DNA of 54,116 bases from CAVSCR01 sp963726575. GTDB lineage: Bacteria; Actinomycetota; Actinomycetes; JAHEKZ01. The stretch spans positions 1-54,116 of the forward strand of contig CAVSCR010000004.1 in assembly GCA_963726575.1 (NCBI GenBank), in the 5' to 3' direction. The translations under genes were made by a program, and so were the position numbers. Shown piece by piece: positions 1 to 7,303 of the stretch (position 1 is the stretch's first letter; the number at the start of each line of letters is the position of its first letter). Below the pieces are notes generated by a model. That model did not search any database. It saw nothing but the letters and a program-made list of their open reading frames with translations, and was not told where the DNA came from.

Positions 1-5
1 CCTCC

Positions 6-797
6 TCAGCGACCCCCGCCGGTTCCGTCGACCACGCGCTCCCGCACGGTGATCCACGTGACGAGCGCGACGATGGCGACGGCGAAGGCCAACGCCACCG
101 GCCCGGCACCCAGACCGCGTCCGCCGTACCGCGCCGGCTTGCCCAGCCAGTCGGCCACCGACGCCCCGAGCGGCCGGGTGAGCACGTAGGCGAACCAGAA
201 GCAGAAGACGGGGCTCCACCAGCTCAGCCGCCAGCCCAGGATCGGTACCACCATGAACGCGGCGAAGATCAGGATCGAGGGGCCGTAGCCGAAGCCCAGC
301 GTGTAGGCGGTGAAGTCGCCGACTGCCGTGCCCATGGCGAAGGTGGCGACCACGGCCGCCCAGTAGAAGAGCTCGCGTCGAGTGCTGTCGATGCTGTGGA
401 TCGACAACGTCCCCTCGACCTTCCACCAGGCGTAGAACACCAGACCAAGCGTCGCGCCGTAGAAGATGCTCGACCCCACGTAGGGGACGCCGAACGCCAC
501 GTGCACCACATCGGCCGCCATGGTGCCGAACGTGCCGACCATCGCCACGGCCAGCCAGTAGGCCCAGGGCACGTAGCGTCCCTTCTGCAGCTGGATCGCC
601 AACGCGACGAGGAACGCGACGAAGCCGAGCAGCACCGCGGCGACTGGCGCCATGGCGTGCACGAGGTAGTCCGACGTGGACTCACCGAGTGCGGTGGACA
701 GGGCCTTGATGACCCAGAAGAGAACGGTGACCTCGGCCACCCGCACCATCGTGTGCTGAGTCCAGCGGTCGGGCGCGAAGGTGGACCTCAAGGACAT
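6..797 (-). CDS. COG4705-like multi-pass membrane protein
   Basis: A 263-residue integral membrane protein of unknown function. Most of its length is hydrophobic, with about seven or eight predicted membrane segments. A short motif recurs about four times, each time a glycine/threonine-rich helix followed by an acidic residue: ALGESTSDY near residue 37, FGTMAADVV near 90, MGTAVGDFTAY near 155 and LGASVADWL near 210. This repeated pattern is what I know from the COG4705 'uncharacterised membrane-anchored protein' family; that assignment is from memory of the family. The ATG start lies beside a short inverted repeat in the divergent gap to the cyclase gene. The stop is only five bases from the window edge, so downstream context is unknown. 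No transport or enzymatic role should be assumed. Confidence 0.8.
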   Translation of the reverse strand: MSLRSTFAPDRWTQHTMVRVAEVTVLFWVIKALSTALGESTSDYLVHAMAPVAAVLLGFVAFLVALAIQLQKGRYVPWAYWLAVAMVGTFGTMAADVVHVAFGVPYVGSSIFYGATLGLVFYAWWKVEGTLSIHSIDSTRRELFYWAAVVATFAMGTAVGDFTAYTLGFGYGPSILIFAAFMVVPILGWRLSWWSPVFCFWFAYVLTRPLGASVADWLGKPARYGGRGLGAGPVALAFAVAIVALVTWITVRERVVDGTGGGR

Positions 798-812
798 GCC
801 GACATCGTCGGC
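798..812. promoter_or_regulatory. Short inverted repeat beside membrane-protein start
   Basis: GCCGAC-ATC-GTCGGC, perfect 6-base arms, begins at the base next to the start codon of the minus-strand membrane gene, in the 95-base divergent gap before the cyclase gene. It could be an operator or a leader hairpin. GC-rich 6-base arms occur by chance, so support is weak. Confidence 0.25.
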
Positions 813-892
813 GACGGCGGGTCAACGGAGAGGCATGGCTCGCTGTGGGAATGCTGTGAATATGCGGGAGGACATCCTCATAGACTCCGATC

Positions 893-3800
893 ATGGCGGT
901 GTGCTCGAGCTGCGGCCACGACAACCCCGACGGTGCCCGCTTCTGCAACGGCTGCGGTGCCCCGCTGGTGTCCGCCGTCGCGCCCCCGCGCGAGGAGCGC
1001 AAGGTCGTCAGCATCGTCTTCGCCGACCTCGTAGGCTCCACAGCGCGGGCGGAGACGCTCGACCCGGAGGACGTGCGGGCGGTCCTGTCGCCGTATCACG
1101 AGCTGCTGCGCCGCGAGCTCGAGGCGTTCGGCGGCACCGTGGAGAAGTTCATCGGCGACGCCGTGGTGGCCGTGTTCGGGGCGCCGGTTGCACACGAGGA
1201 CGACGCCGAGCGCGCGGTACGCGCATCACTGGCCATCCAGGAGGCTATCGACGACCTCAACGAGGCCGAGCCCGGACTCGAGCTCGAGGTGCGGATCGGG
1301 GTCAACAGCGGCGAAGCGCTCGTCGACCTCGGCGCGCGGCCGGAGCTGGGCGAGGGCATGGTCTCCGGCGACGTCATCAACACCGCAGCTCGGCTGCAGT
1401 CGGCTGCGCCACCGGGCGGAGTGCTGGTGGGGGAGCAGACCCACCGCGCCACCCGCCGTGCGATCGAGTTCGCCGACCACGCCGCGATCGAGGCACGTGG
1501 GAAGGCCGAGCCCGTGCCCTGCTGGCTGGTCGTGGCCGCCAGGTCGAGCTTCGGGCTCGAGGACGACGCCGTCGGCAACGCCCCGCTCGTGGGGCGCGGT
1601 CGGGAGGTCTCGCTGCTCGCCGATGCGCTCGCCCGCGTTCGCAGCAACGAACGTCCACAGCTGGTGACGCTCGTTGGCGTGCCGGGCATCGGCAAGAGCC
1701 GGCTCGTGCACGAGCTACGGCTGCTGGTCGACGCCGATCCCGACCTGATCACCTGGCGACGCGGCCGGTCGCTGCCCTACGGCGAAGGCATCAGCTACTG
1801 GGCGCTGGGCGAGATCGTCAAGGCGCAAGCCGGGATCCTGGAGTCCGACAGTGCCGACGTTGCGGCGACCAAGCTCGCTGAGGCAGTCGCAAGTCTCTGC
1901 GCCGATCGCACCGAGGCGGCGTGGATCGAGCGGCAGCTGCGGCCCCTCGTGGGTCTGCCCGGTGTCGACGTCCGGCCCTCGCGCGACGAGGCGTTCAGCG
2001 CGTGGCGCAGGTTCCTGGAGTCCATGGCCGACCACCGCACCACCGTGTTGGTCTTCGAAGACCTGCACTGGGCAGATGACGATCTGCTCGATTTCGTCGA
2101 CGAACTCACCGATCGGGCCGACGCGGTTCCGCTCCTGGTGGTCTGCACGGCGCGTCCAGAGCTCATGGCCCGACGTCCTGGTTGGGGCGGAGGCAAGCTG
2201 AACGCAGCCACGTTGTCGCTGTCGCCCCTGTCCGATGAGGACACGGCACGGTTGCTCGCCACCCTCCTCGGACGCGCCGTGCTTCCCGCGGAGGAGCAGG
2301 CGACGATGCTCGCGCGAGCAGAAGGCGTCCCGCTGTTCGCCGAGGAGTACGCCCGGATGCTGGAGGCAGGCGGCGGCGAACACGAGCTGCCCGAGACCCT
2401 GCAGGGCGTTGTCGCCGCACGCATCGACGGCTTGCCGCAGGAGGCGAAGGCGCTTCTTCAGGACGCATCTGTGCTCGGCAAGGTGTTCTGGACCGACGCG
2501 CTGCGCGACCTGACCGGGCTCGACGACGAGGCTCTGGACGATCTGCTGCGGCAGCTGGAGCGCCGAGAGTTCATCCGTCGGGAACGGCGCTCGGCGGTCG
2601 AAGGCGCGCGGCAGTTCGCGTTCCTGCACGCGCTGGTGCGGGAAGTCGCGTACGGCCAGATCCCGCGGGCGGCCCGTTCCCGCAAGCACCGTGCGACGGC
2701 ACTGTGGATCTCCGGCCTGACGACCGATCGCGGCGACGACTTCGCCGAGACCCTCGTGCACCACCTCGAGCTGGCCGTCTCCCTCGGGAACGCGGCGGGC
2801 GTCGACGTCGCCGACCTACGACCGGCTCTCGCCCAAGCGCTCGAAGACGCCGGCGATCGTGCGTTGGCACTCAACGCCGTCGGGCGAGCCGGGGAGTACT
2901 ACCGGCGCGCCGTCGACGCTTCCGACGAGCCAGGCCCCGAGCTGATCTACCACCACGCCCAGGCGCGCATGTGGGCCGAAGGTGTGGCCGGTGGGTCGGC
3001 GTTGCTCGAAGAGGCGGTTCCGCAGCTGCTGGGCGCCGGTCGACCCGACCTGGCAGCCCTGTCCCTGACGCTCCTCGAGCGGGTGCACTGGATCGCCGGG
3101 GAATCGGTGCCAGAGCTGCTCGACCGCGCGCTGGCACTCGTGGCAGATATGGGTCCGACCGCCTCCCGAGGCAGGGTCGTGGGAGCCGTGGCGGTCCGGT
3201 GGGCGATCTCGGGCCGGGCGGCGCAGGCACTTCCGCTGGCCCGTGAGGCGGTCGAGATCGCCCGCGCAAACGCCGACCAAGAGGCTGAGGCTGAGGGCCT
3301 GAACAACCTCGCCGTCACCTACGCCAATGCCGGCGACATCGAACGAGCCGTGTCGACTGCCCAGTCCGGCCTGGCTTTGGGTCTGGAGTGCGGCTCGAGC
3401 GACCTGATGCGCCTGTACACCAACATCGCGACGTTCGAGTTCGACCGCGGAAACCTGTCGGAGGTCAGTGGCTACCATCGCGACGGATTGGCGCTGTCGG
3501 AGCGAACCGGAAACGCGGCCGGCGTCGATTGGCTGCGTGCCGAGACCGCGATCGATGCCTACGAGTTGGGCAACTGGGACGAGGCGCAGGCGCAGACGTC
3601 GACAGTCTTGGCGCAGCACCAGGCCATCGGGTCGCAGCACTACCTGGATCCCAACCTGCAGCTGGTGCTGGTCACCATCACACTGGGCCGCACCGGGCGG
3701 CTGCAGCGCGACCAGCTCGACGACGGGTTGTCCCGGGCGCGTTCGGTCGGCGATCCCCAGCTGCACGTCCCGGCCCTGACCTGGGCGGCCCGGCTGTTCG

Positions 3801-4213
3801 TCCAGGCTGGTCTGATCTCCGACGCGGACGCCTGCCTGAGCGAGTTGCAGGGGTTGCTCGCGACCGATACGGCGCTGGAAGTCATGGGTCTGTGGACGCT
3901 GGACGCCGGCCTGGCGCTCTTGGAGCGCGGGCGGCCCGTCCCGCCGGAGTTGATCCGCGGCCCCGATGTGCCGTGGCGACGAGCCACGGAACTGCTCTGC
4001 GGCGGACGAGCCGGCGAGGCCGCGGACCTGCTGCAAGCGATCGGTGCGCGTTCGATGGAAGCCGAGGTACGGCTGCATGCGGCGCGGGCCGGCAACCCGG
4101 ACGGATTGGCCCAATTGAGTTCCGCCGGTCGGTTCTGGCGTTCGGTCGGGGCTGAGGCCAGGCTCGCCGACCTCGAGCGGGTCCGGGCGGCGGTGGACGT
4201 CTCCGCGTCGTAG
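893..4213 (+). CDS. Class III adenylate/guanylate cyclase-AAA ATPase-TPR regulator
   Basis: A 1106-residue cytoplasmic signalling protein. Residues 4-21 form a zinc ribbon (CxxC-x10-CxxC). Residues about 37-210 are a class III nucleotidyl cyclase domain with the two metal-binding aspartates in FADLVGST (D45) and FIGDAVVAVFG (D89). A P-loop ATPase follows, with Walker A GVPGIGKS near residue 262 and a Walker B-like region ending in EDLHWAD near 390. The remaining half is helical TPR-like repeat, with recognisable units such as AEGLNNLAVTYANAGD. This architecture is common in actinomycetes and mycobacteria, where such proteins sense a signal through the ATPase/TPR part; the ligand and the cyclic nucleotide made are unknown. 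It stands alone, divergent from the membrane gene. The ATG at 893 is the only start that keeps the zinc ribbon. Confidence 0.9.
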   Translation: MAVCSSCGHDNPDGARFCNGCGAPLVSAVAPPREERKVVSIVFADLVGSTARAETLDPEDVRAVLSPYHELLRRELEAFGGTVEKFIGDAVVAVFGAPVAHEDDAERAVRASLAIQEAIDDLNEAEPGLELEVRIGVNSGEALVDLGARPELGEGMVSGDVINTAARLQSAAPPGGVLVGEQTHRATRRAIEFADHAAIEARGKAEPVPCWLVVAARSSFGLEDDAVGNAPLVGRGREVSLLADALARVRSNERPQLVTLVGVPGIGKSRLVHELRLLVDADPDLITWRRGRSLPYGEGISYWALGEIVKAQAGILESDSADVAATKLAEAVASLCADRTEAAWIERQLRPLVGLPGVDVRPSRDEAFSAWRRFLESMADHRTTVLVFEDLHWADDDLLDFVDELTDRADAVPLLVVCTARPELMARRPGWGGGKLNAATLSLSPLSDEDTARLLATLLGRAVLPAEEQATMLARAEGVPLFAEEYARMLEAGGGEHELPETLQGVVAARIDGLPQEAKALLQDASVLGKVFWTDALRDLTGLDDEALDDLLRQLERREFIRRERRSAVEGARQFAFLHALVREVAYGQIPRAARSRKHRATALWISGLTTDRGDDFAETLVHHLELAVSLGNAAGVDVADLRPALAQALEDAGDRALALNAVGRAGEYYRRAVDASDEPGPELIYHHAQARMWAEGVAGGSALLEEAVPQLLGAGRPDLAALSLTLLERVHWIAGESVPELLDRALALVADMGPTASRGRVVGAVAVRWAISGRAAQALPLAREAVEIARANADQEAEAEGLNNLAVTYANAGDIERAVSTAQSGLALGLECGSSDLMRLYTNIATFEFDRGNLSEVSGYHRDGLALSERTGNAAGVDWLRAETAIDAYELGNWDEAQAQTSTVLAQHQAIGSQHYLDPNLQLVLVTITLGRTGRLQRDQLDDGLSRARSVGDPQLHVPALTWAARLFVQAGLISDADACLSELQGLLATDTALEVMGLWTLDAGLALLERGRPVPPELIRGPDVPWRRATELLCGGRAGEAADLLQAIGARSMEAEVRLHAARAGNPDGLAQLSSAGRFWRSVGAEARLADLERVRAAVDVSAS

Positions 4214-4232
4214 CGGGCTTGCGGAATAGGCA

Positions 4233-4250
4233 GTAACGATATATCGTTAC
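4233..4250. promoter_or_regulatory. Perfect 18-base palindrome, likely PadR operator
   Basis: GTAACGATATATCGTTAC is identical to its reverse complement and lies 30 bases before the padR-like ATG. PadR-family repressors commonly bind AT-centred palindromes of this type in their own promoters, so autoregulation is the simplest reading. The AT-rich core stands out sharply from the GC-rich surroundings. Confidence 0.75.
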
Positions 4251-4253
4251 CTA

Positions 4254-4269
4254 CGTCGTTAGTACGACG
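4254..4269. promoter_or_regulatory. Second inverted repeat in padR leader
   Basis: CGTCGT-TAGT-ACGACG, perfect 6-base arms around 4 bases, lies between the 18-base palindrome and the AAAGGA ribosome site. It does not match the first palindrome, so it may be a separate operator or a small leader hairpin. Confidence 0.4.
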
Positions 4270-4280
4270 AAAGGAACGAC

Positions 4281-4841
4281 ATGAAGTCAGAACACAGCCA
4301 CGGCGGCCCCGACGGTCGCCGCCACCGCGGCCGAGGCCGCGGCCACCACAGTTCGATGCGCGGCTCCGGACGCTCCCGGCACGGCGGGCGAGCCTCCCGA
4401 GGCGACGTCCGCACCGCCGTCCTGCTGCTCCTCGAGGAGGAGCCGATGCACGGCTACCAGCTCATGCAGTCGATCGCGGAGCGGACCGATGGGCGCTGGA
4501 CACCCAGCCCCGGCGCCGTCTACCCCACGATCAACCTGCTCGAGGACGAGGGTCTGGTGACCGTCACGGCCGACGCCGGACGCCGGCTGGTCGCCCTCAC
4601 CGACGCAGGCCGCGAGCAGCTCGACGAGAACCGCGAGGCCTGGGGCGACCCGTTCGCCGGCCTCGACGGCGAGGACGGTCCGGACCTGCGTCGCCTGGTC
4701 TACGGACTGATCGAGGCCACCCGCCAGGTCGGACGCACCGGAACCGACGCGCAGCGCGAGGCGGCGGGGAAGATCCTCACCGATGCCCGGCGCAACCTCT
4801 ACCTGGTGCTCGCCGGTGACGAGGAGCCAGCAGACGCCTGA
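4281..4841 (+). CDS. PadR-family transcriptional regulator
   Basis: A 186-residue DNA-binding protein. The first 40 residues are a tail rich in His, Arg and Gly, which could bind metal or DNA. Residues about 42-115 carry the PadR winged helix, recognisable from MHGYQLMQ, the SPGAVYPTINLLEDEGL recognition-helix/wing region and LTDAGREQL. The remainder is the helical dimerisation part. Its own promoter holds a perfect 18-base palindrome, so it probably represses itself. The ATG at 4281 follows AAAGGA with six bases between. It appears to be transcribed alone: the next gene is a toxin-antitoxin pair, and a strong hairpin lies 56 bases beyond its stop. PadR proteins often control neighbouring transporters, but none is adjacent, so its other targets are unknown. 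Confidence 0.9.
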   Translation: MKSEHSHGGPDGRRHRGRGRGHHSSMRGSGRSRHGGRASRGDVRTAVLLLLEEEPMHGYQLMQSIAERTDGRWTPSPGAVYPTINLLEDEGLVTVTADAGRRLVALTDAGREQLDENREAWGDPFAGLDGEDGPDLRRLVYGLIEATRQVGRTGTDAQREAAGKILTDARRNLYLVLAGDEEPADA

Positions 4842-4847
4842 CTGCGG

Positions 4848-5189
4848 GTGACTGCGCAACTGCTGCAGAATCTGCTGCATGGCTCGCATCCGCACGACGA
4901 GAGTGGCAGCGCTCGAAAGTCGCTGCCACTCTCGGCGCAAGACCTTGACGATCTCGAGCGGTTGCGCCGCTCGGCGTCGCACCGCGACGCGTTGTCGCTG
5001 CTCGCCGACGTCGAGATTCCCGCCAACGCCAGCGAGGCGAGCCTGTTGCACGCCGTGCTCGAAGCCGGCCTTCGGGCCGTGCGCGAGCAGGTCGAGGCAC
5101 AGGGCTACGCGCAGATGGCCGAGCAGATCGACGCGTCGTCTCACCGCACGAGCGCTCGCCGTCGCCGTCCGGCTTGGGCGCAGGAGTGA
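4848..5189 (+). CDS. Antitoxin partner of MazF/PemK-type toxin
   Basis: A 113-residue protein if the GTG at 4848 is used. Its central part (LERLRRSASHRDALSLLAD...) is helical and charged, its middle (ASEASLLHAVLEAGLRAVREQ) looks like a short dimerisation/DNA-binding segment, and its tail is basic (RTSARRRRP). It carries no family signature I can name with certainty. The antitoxin call rests on small size, charge pattern and overlap with the toxin gene. The start is uncertain: a perfect 14-base-pair hairpin sits inside the first 30 codons. That suggests either translational control or that the true start is a later TTG (for example 4962) and the hairpin terminates padR transcription. Confidence 0.65.
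   Translation: MTAQLLQNLLHGSHPHDESGSARKSLPLSAQDLDDLERLRRSASHRDALSLLADVEIPANASEASLLHAVLEAGLRAVREQVEAQGYAQMAEQIDASSHRTSARRRRPAWAQE
4898..4934 (+). terminator. Perfect 14-bp stem-loop after padR / in antitoxin 5' end
   Basis: The arms CGAGAGTGGCAGCG (4898-4911) and CGCTGCCACTCTCG (4921-4934) are perfectly complementary around the 9-base loop CTCGAAAGT. There is no U-run, but high-GC actinomycete terminators often lack one. The position fits a terminator for padR. If translation really starts at 4848, the stem lies inside the antitoxin coding region and could act on expression instead. Confidence 0.6.
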
Positions 5190-5560
5190 CGTGGCCGTTG
5201 TCGCGTGGCCAGGTGGTTCGGGCCGACCTCGGTCTAGGTGAGCCGAAGCTCTTCGTCGTGGTCTCGAACAACCGGCGCAATCAACAGCTCCCGCAGGTGC
5301 TGGCCGCGCGGCTGACGACGACGCGCAAGCCGGACATCCCCAGCGTCGTGCAGCTGGGACATCCCGAGGCGTTCAACGGCTACGTCGTGTGTGACGACAT
5401 AGTCGAGGTCTATCAGGACGAGGTCGTCTCGGTAGCCGGGGCGTTGTCGCCGCGCGCCGTCCATGCGGTCAACCAGGTCTTGCGGCAGGGCTCGGGCGGC
5501 TCGACTCAGCAGTCTCGGTCGCCTCGCGGGAACGTTGACAGGCAGCCCCGGTCCTTGTAA
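5186..5560 (+). CDS. MazF/PemK-like toxin (probable endoribonuclease)
   Basis: About 124 residues. The fold signature is clear: RGQVVRADLG at the start, a hydrophobic strand leading to VVVSNNRRNQQ, then LAARLTTT, and GYVVCDDIVEV. MazF/PemK toxins cut mRNA and are held inactive by the upstream-encoded antitoxin. The usual arginine of the G-x-RP segment is replaced here (EPKLFVVVSN), so activity is not assured, although the downstream threonines are kept. I place the start at GTG 5186, which overlaps the antitoxin stop as GTGA; an in-frame TTG at 5174 gives a slightly longer protein and TTG 5198 a shorter one. The tail after residue 105 is Ser/Arg/Gly-rich and probably disordered. Confidence 0.75.
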   Translation: MTWPLSRGQVVRADLGLGEPKLFVVVSNNRRNQQLPQVLAARLTTTRKPDIPSVVQLGHPEAFNGYVVCDDIVEVYQDEVVSVAGALSPRAVHAVNQVLRQGSGGSTQQSRSPRGNVDRQPRSL

Positions 5561-5581
5561 CGTACAACCAAATGGTTGTAC
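5535..5581 (+). promoter_or_regulatory. Promoter and ArsR-type operator
   Basis: A perfect -35 TTGACA (5535-5540), a 17-base spacer and a -10 TAACGT (5558-5563) are followed by the palindrome GTACAACCA-AA-TGGTTGTAC (5562-5581), which would cover the transcription start. Palindromes with the ACAACCA/TGGTTGT core are typical operators of ArsR regulators paired with SRPBCC genes. The geometry predicts steric autorepression of the two downstream genes. Confidence 0.85.
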
Positions 5582-5602
5582 GAAACTGGAGACCCAGAGA
5601 CC

Positions 5603-5914
5603 GTGGACCGCGTGTTCGCGGCCCTTGCGGACGCCACCCGGCGCGACATCGTCCAGCGCGTGATGCGCCAGGAGGAGTCGGTGTCGTCGTTGGCGGCCCA
5701 CTACGACATGAGCTTCGCGGCGGTGCAGAAGCACGTGGCCGTCCTCCAGCGGGCGTCTCTGGTCACCAAGCGGGCGAGCGGCCGCGAGCGGCTCGTCGGC
5801 GGAAACGTCGAGGCGGTGCAGTTCGCCATGCGATTGCTGGACGAGTACGAAGAGATCTGGCGGGCCCGCGTCGACCAGATCGACCACCTGTTGTCCGAAG
5901 ACCCCACCCTCTAG
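5603..5914 (+). CDS. ArsR-family (winged-helix) repressor
   Basis: A 103-residue winged-helix regulator. Key segments are RVFAALADATRRDIV at the N-terminus, VSSLAAHYDMSFAAVQKHVAVL as the helix-turn-helix, and SGRERLVGGNVEAV as the wing. No cysteine metal-site motif is present, so it belongs to the non-metal, SdpR-like branch that usually sits before an SRPBCC gene. I chose GTG 5603 because GGAGA lies 10 bases upstream and the protein then begins at the conserved helix. An in-frame TTG at 5576 would start inside the operator palindrome and is unlikely. Its stop is 12 bases from the SRPBCC start, so the two form an operon under the promoter at 5535. Confidence 0.9.
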   Translation: MDRVFAALADATRRDIVQRVMRQEESVSSLAAHYDMSFAAVQKHVAVLQRASLVTKRASGRERLVGGNVEAVQFAMRLLDEYEEIWRARVDQIDHLLSEDPTL

Positions 5915-5926
5915 AGGAGACCGGCC

Positions 5927-6412
5927 GTGCCTGTACTGGACATCACCAAAGACCCGAAGGCGCTGACGCTCACCATGACGGCAGCGTTCTCGAAGCCGCC
6001 GGAGCGGGTGTGGCAGATCTGGGCCGACCCGCGTCAGCTCGAGCGCTGGTGGGGACCGCCCACCTGGCCGGCCACCGTCGTCGACCACGACCTCGTCGTG
6101 GGTGGACGAGTGCGCTACTACATGACCGGCCCGGCCGGCGAGAAGGCCGAAGGCTGGTGGCAGTTCACCCACGTCGACGCGCCTCGCTCGCTGGAGTTCG
6201 AGGACGGCTTCTCCGACGCCTCCGGTGCGCCTGACCTGTCGATGCCCACCATGCGGGCGCGCGTCGATCTCGTCGCCACCGACGAGGGCACGCTGATGAC
6301 GGTCGTCACCACGTTCAACTCGGCCGAGCAGATGCAGCAGGTGTCCGAGATGGGCATGGAAGAAGGGCTGCGCGGGGCGGCCGGTCAGATCGACGCCATC
6401 CTCGCCGGATAG
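5927..6412 (+). CDS. SRPBCC / AHSA1-family protein
   Basis: A 161-residue protein with the START-like ligand-binding fold. Typical AHSA1 landmarks are FSKPPERVWQIWADPRQLERWWGPP near residue 25, VGGRVRYYMTGPAG near 65, FEDGF near 92, and the C-terminal helix EQMQQVSEMGMEEGLRGAAGQID. The fold binds a small hydrophobic ligand; the ligand here is unknown. The GTG start has GAGGAGA ahead of it. Pairs of an ArsR repressor and an AHSA1 protein are widespread, and this one is a standard example. I infer that the ArsR protein controls its dose and that the ligand may be the inducer. Confidence 0.9.
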   Translation: MPVLDITKDPKALTLTMTAAFSKPPERVWQIWADPRQLERWWGPPTWPATVVDHDLVVGGRVRYYMTGPAGEKAEGWWQFTHVDAPRSLEFEDGFSDASGAPDLSMPTMRARVDLVATDEGTLMTVVTTFNSAEQMQQVSEMGMEEGLRGAAGQIDAILAG

Positions 6413-6468
6413 TCGCCCGGGAAGGGCCGCTCGGGCCACCGGAATCGCGGTGACCTAGCCTCAACCAC

Positions 6469-7245
6469 ATGGGCCGCGCGGCCGGACCCCAACATCGGGC
6501 CATTCCTGAGGACGCGCGACGTCGGCCAAATGTGTTGATAGTTGTCGTCGTCGTGCTGCTGATCGCGGCCCTGTTCGGGACTCTCGCGTTCCGTTGGTCG
6601 CGGTGGGCAGTTGCCGCCGATGCTGATCCGCAGGCCGCTCAGGTCGACTTCGGGCTCGCCGCACCGACGGGCTTCCCCACCGGCGCGGTCTCGGTCGATC
6701 CGGCTGCTGGGCTCGGCCCCCAGGTCGAAGCGCCCCCGGTCGGACCACGCTTCGCAGCGAACACGCCGGTCTTCCTCGTCGGCGACTCACTTGCTGTGGG
6801 GATAGCCGACCCGTTGATCTCGGCGCTCCCGACTCGCGCGGTGACGGTGGAGGCGTTGGAGGGCCGCATGACGTCCACGGCGGTGCAGCTGCTGGCCGAT
6901 CACGCGGCTACGACCGCGCCGATCTGGGTGGTGAGTCTGGGGACGAACGACCTGCCCACCGACTTCCCGGCATCGGCGCGGGCGATGTTGCGGTTGGCCG
7001 GGCCAAGCCGCTGTGTGCTCTGGTACGACGTCTACCGCGCGAGCACGCAGGACCAGATCAACGCGACGCTGACGCAGCTTGCGCGGCATCACGCCAACCT
7101 CCACATCCTGGGCTGGGAGGCGCTTTCGGACAGGCGAACCCGGGCTGGTTCGGGTTCGACGGGATCCACCCGGCAGGCGGGCTACCTCGCCCGCACGGCC
7201 CTGGCCACCGACGCGGTCAGCAGCCTGTGTACCAACGGATCATGA
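6469..7245 (+). pseudogene. SGNH/GDSL hydrolase with paired compensating frameshifts
   Basis: A 258-residue reading frame with one N-terminal membrane helix (residues 22-40) and an extracellular SGNH esterase domain: nucleophile motif VGDSLAVG (S107) and VSLGTND near 155. The final catalytic block is out of frame. The segment encoding NPGWFGFDGIHPAGG, which holds the Asp-x-x-His pair, is read only in another frame (7134-7181), while the frame shown reads basic nonsense there and then recovers at GYLARTALATDAVSSL. One base is missing before 7134 and one extra is present near 7179-7181. It is either an inactivated gene or a consensus error; as written, the enzyme lacks its catalytic histidine. 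The start is probably leaderless: TAGCCT at 6456-6461 lies 7 bases before the ATG. Confidence 0.8.
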
Positions 7246-7303
7246 CCATGGTCGGGGCTGCGGCGCGGGTCTAGGGTCGGGCCATCGCCGAGGAGGCGGT
7301 CCC

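Noticed and set aside
2816..4114. 432-codon minus-strand frame within the cyclase gene
   Set aside because: Gln/Arg-rich shadow; the plus strand carries an unbroken recognised protein.
4879..5241. ATG-started alternative frame at the antitoxin locus
   Set aside because: Arg/Ser-rich with no helical pattern, whereas the GTG 4848 frame gives a plausible antitoxin body that overlaps the toxin.
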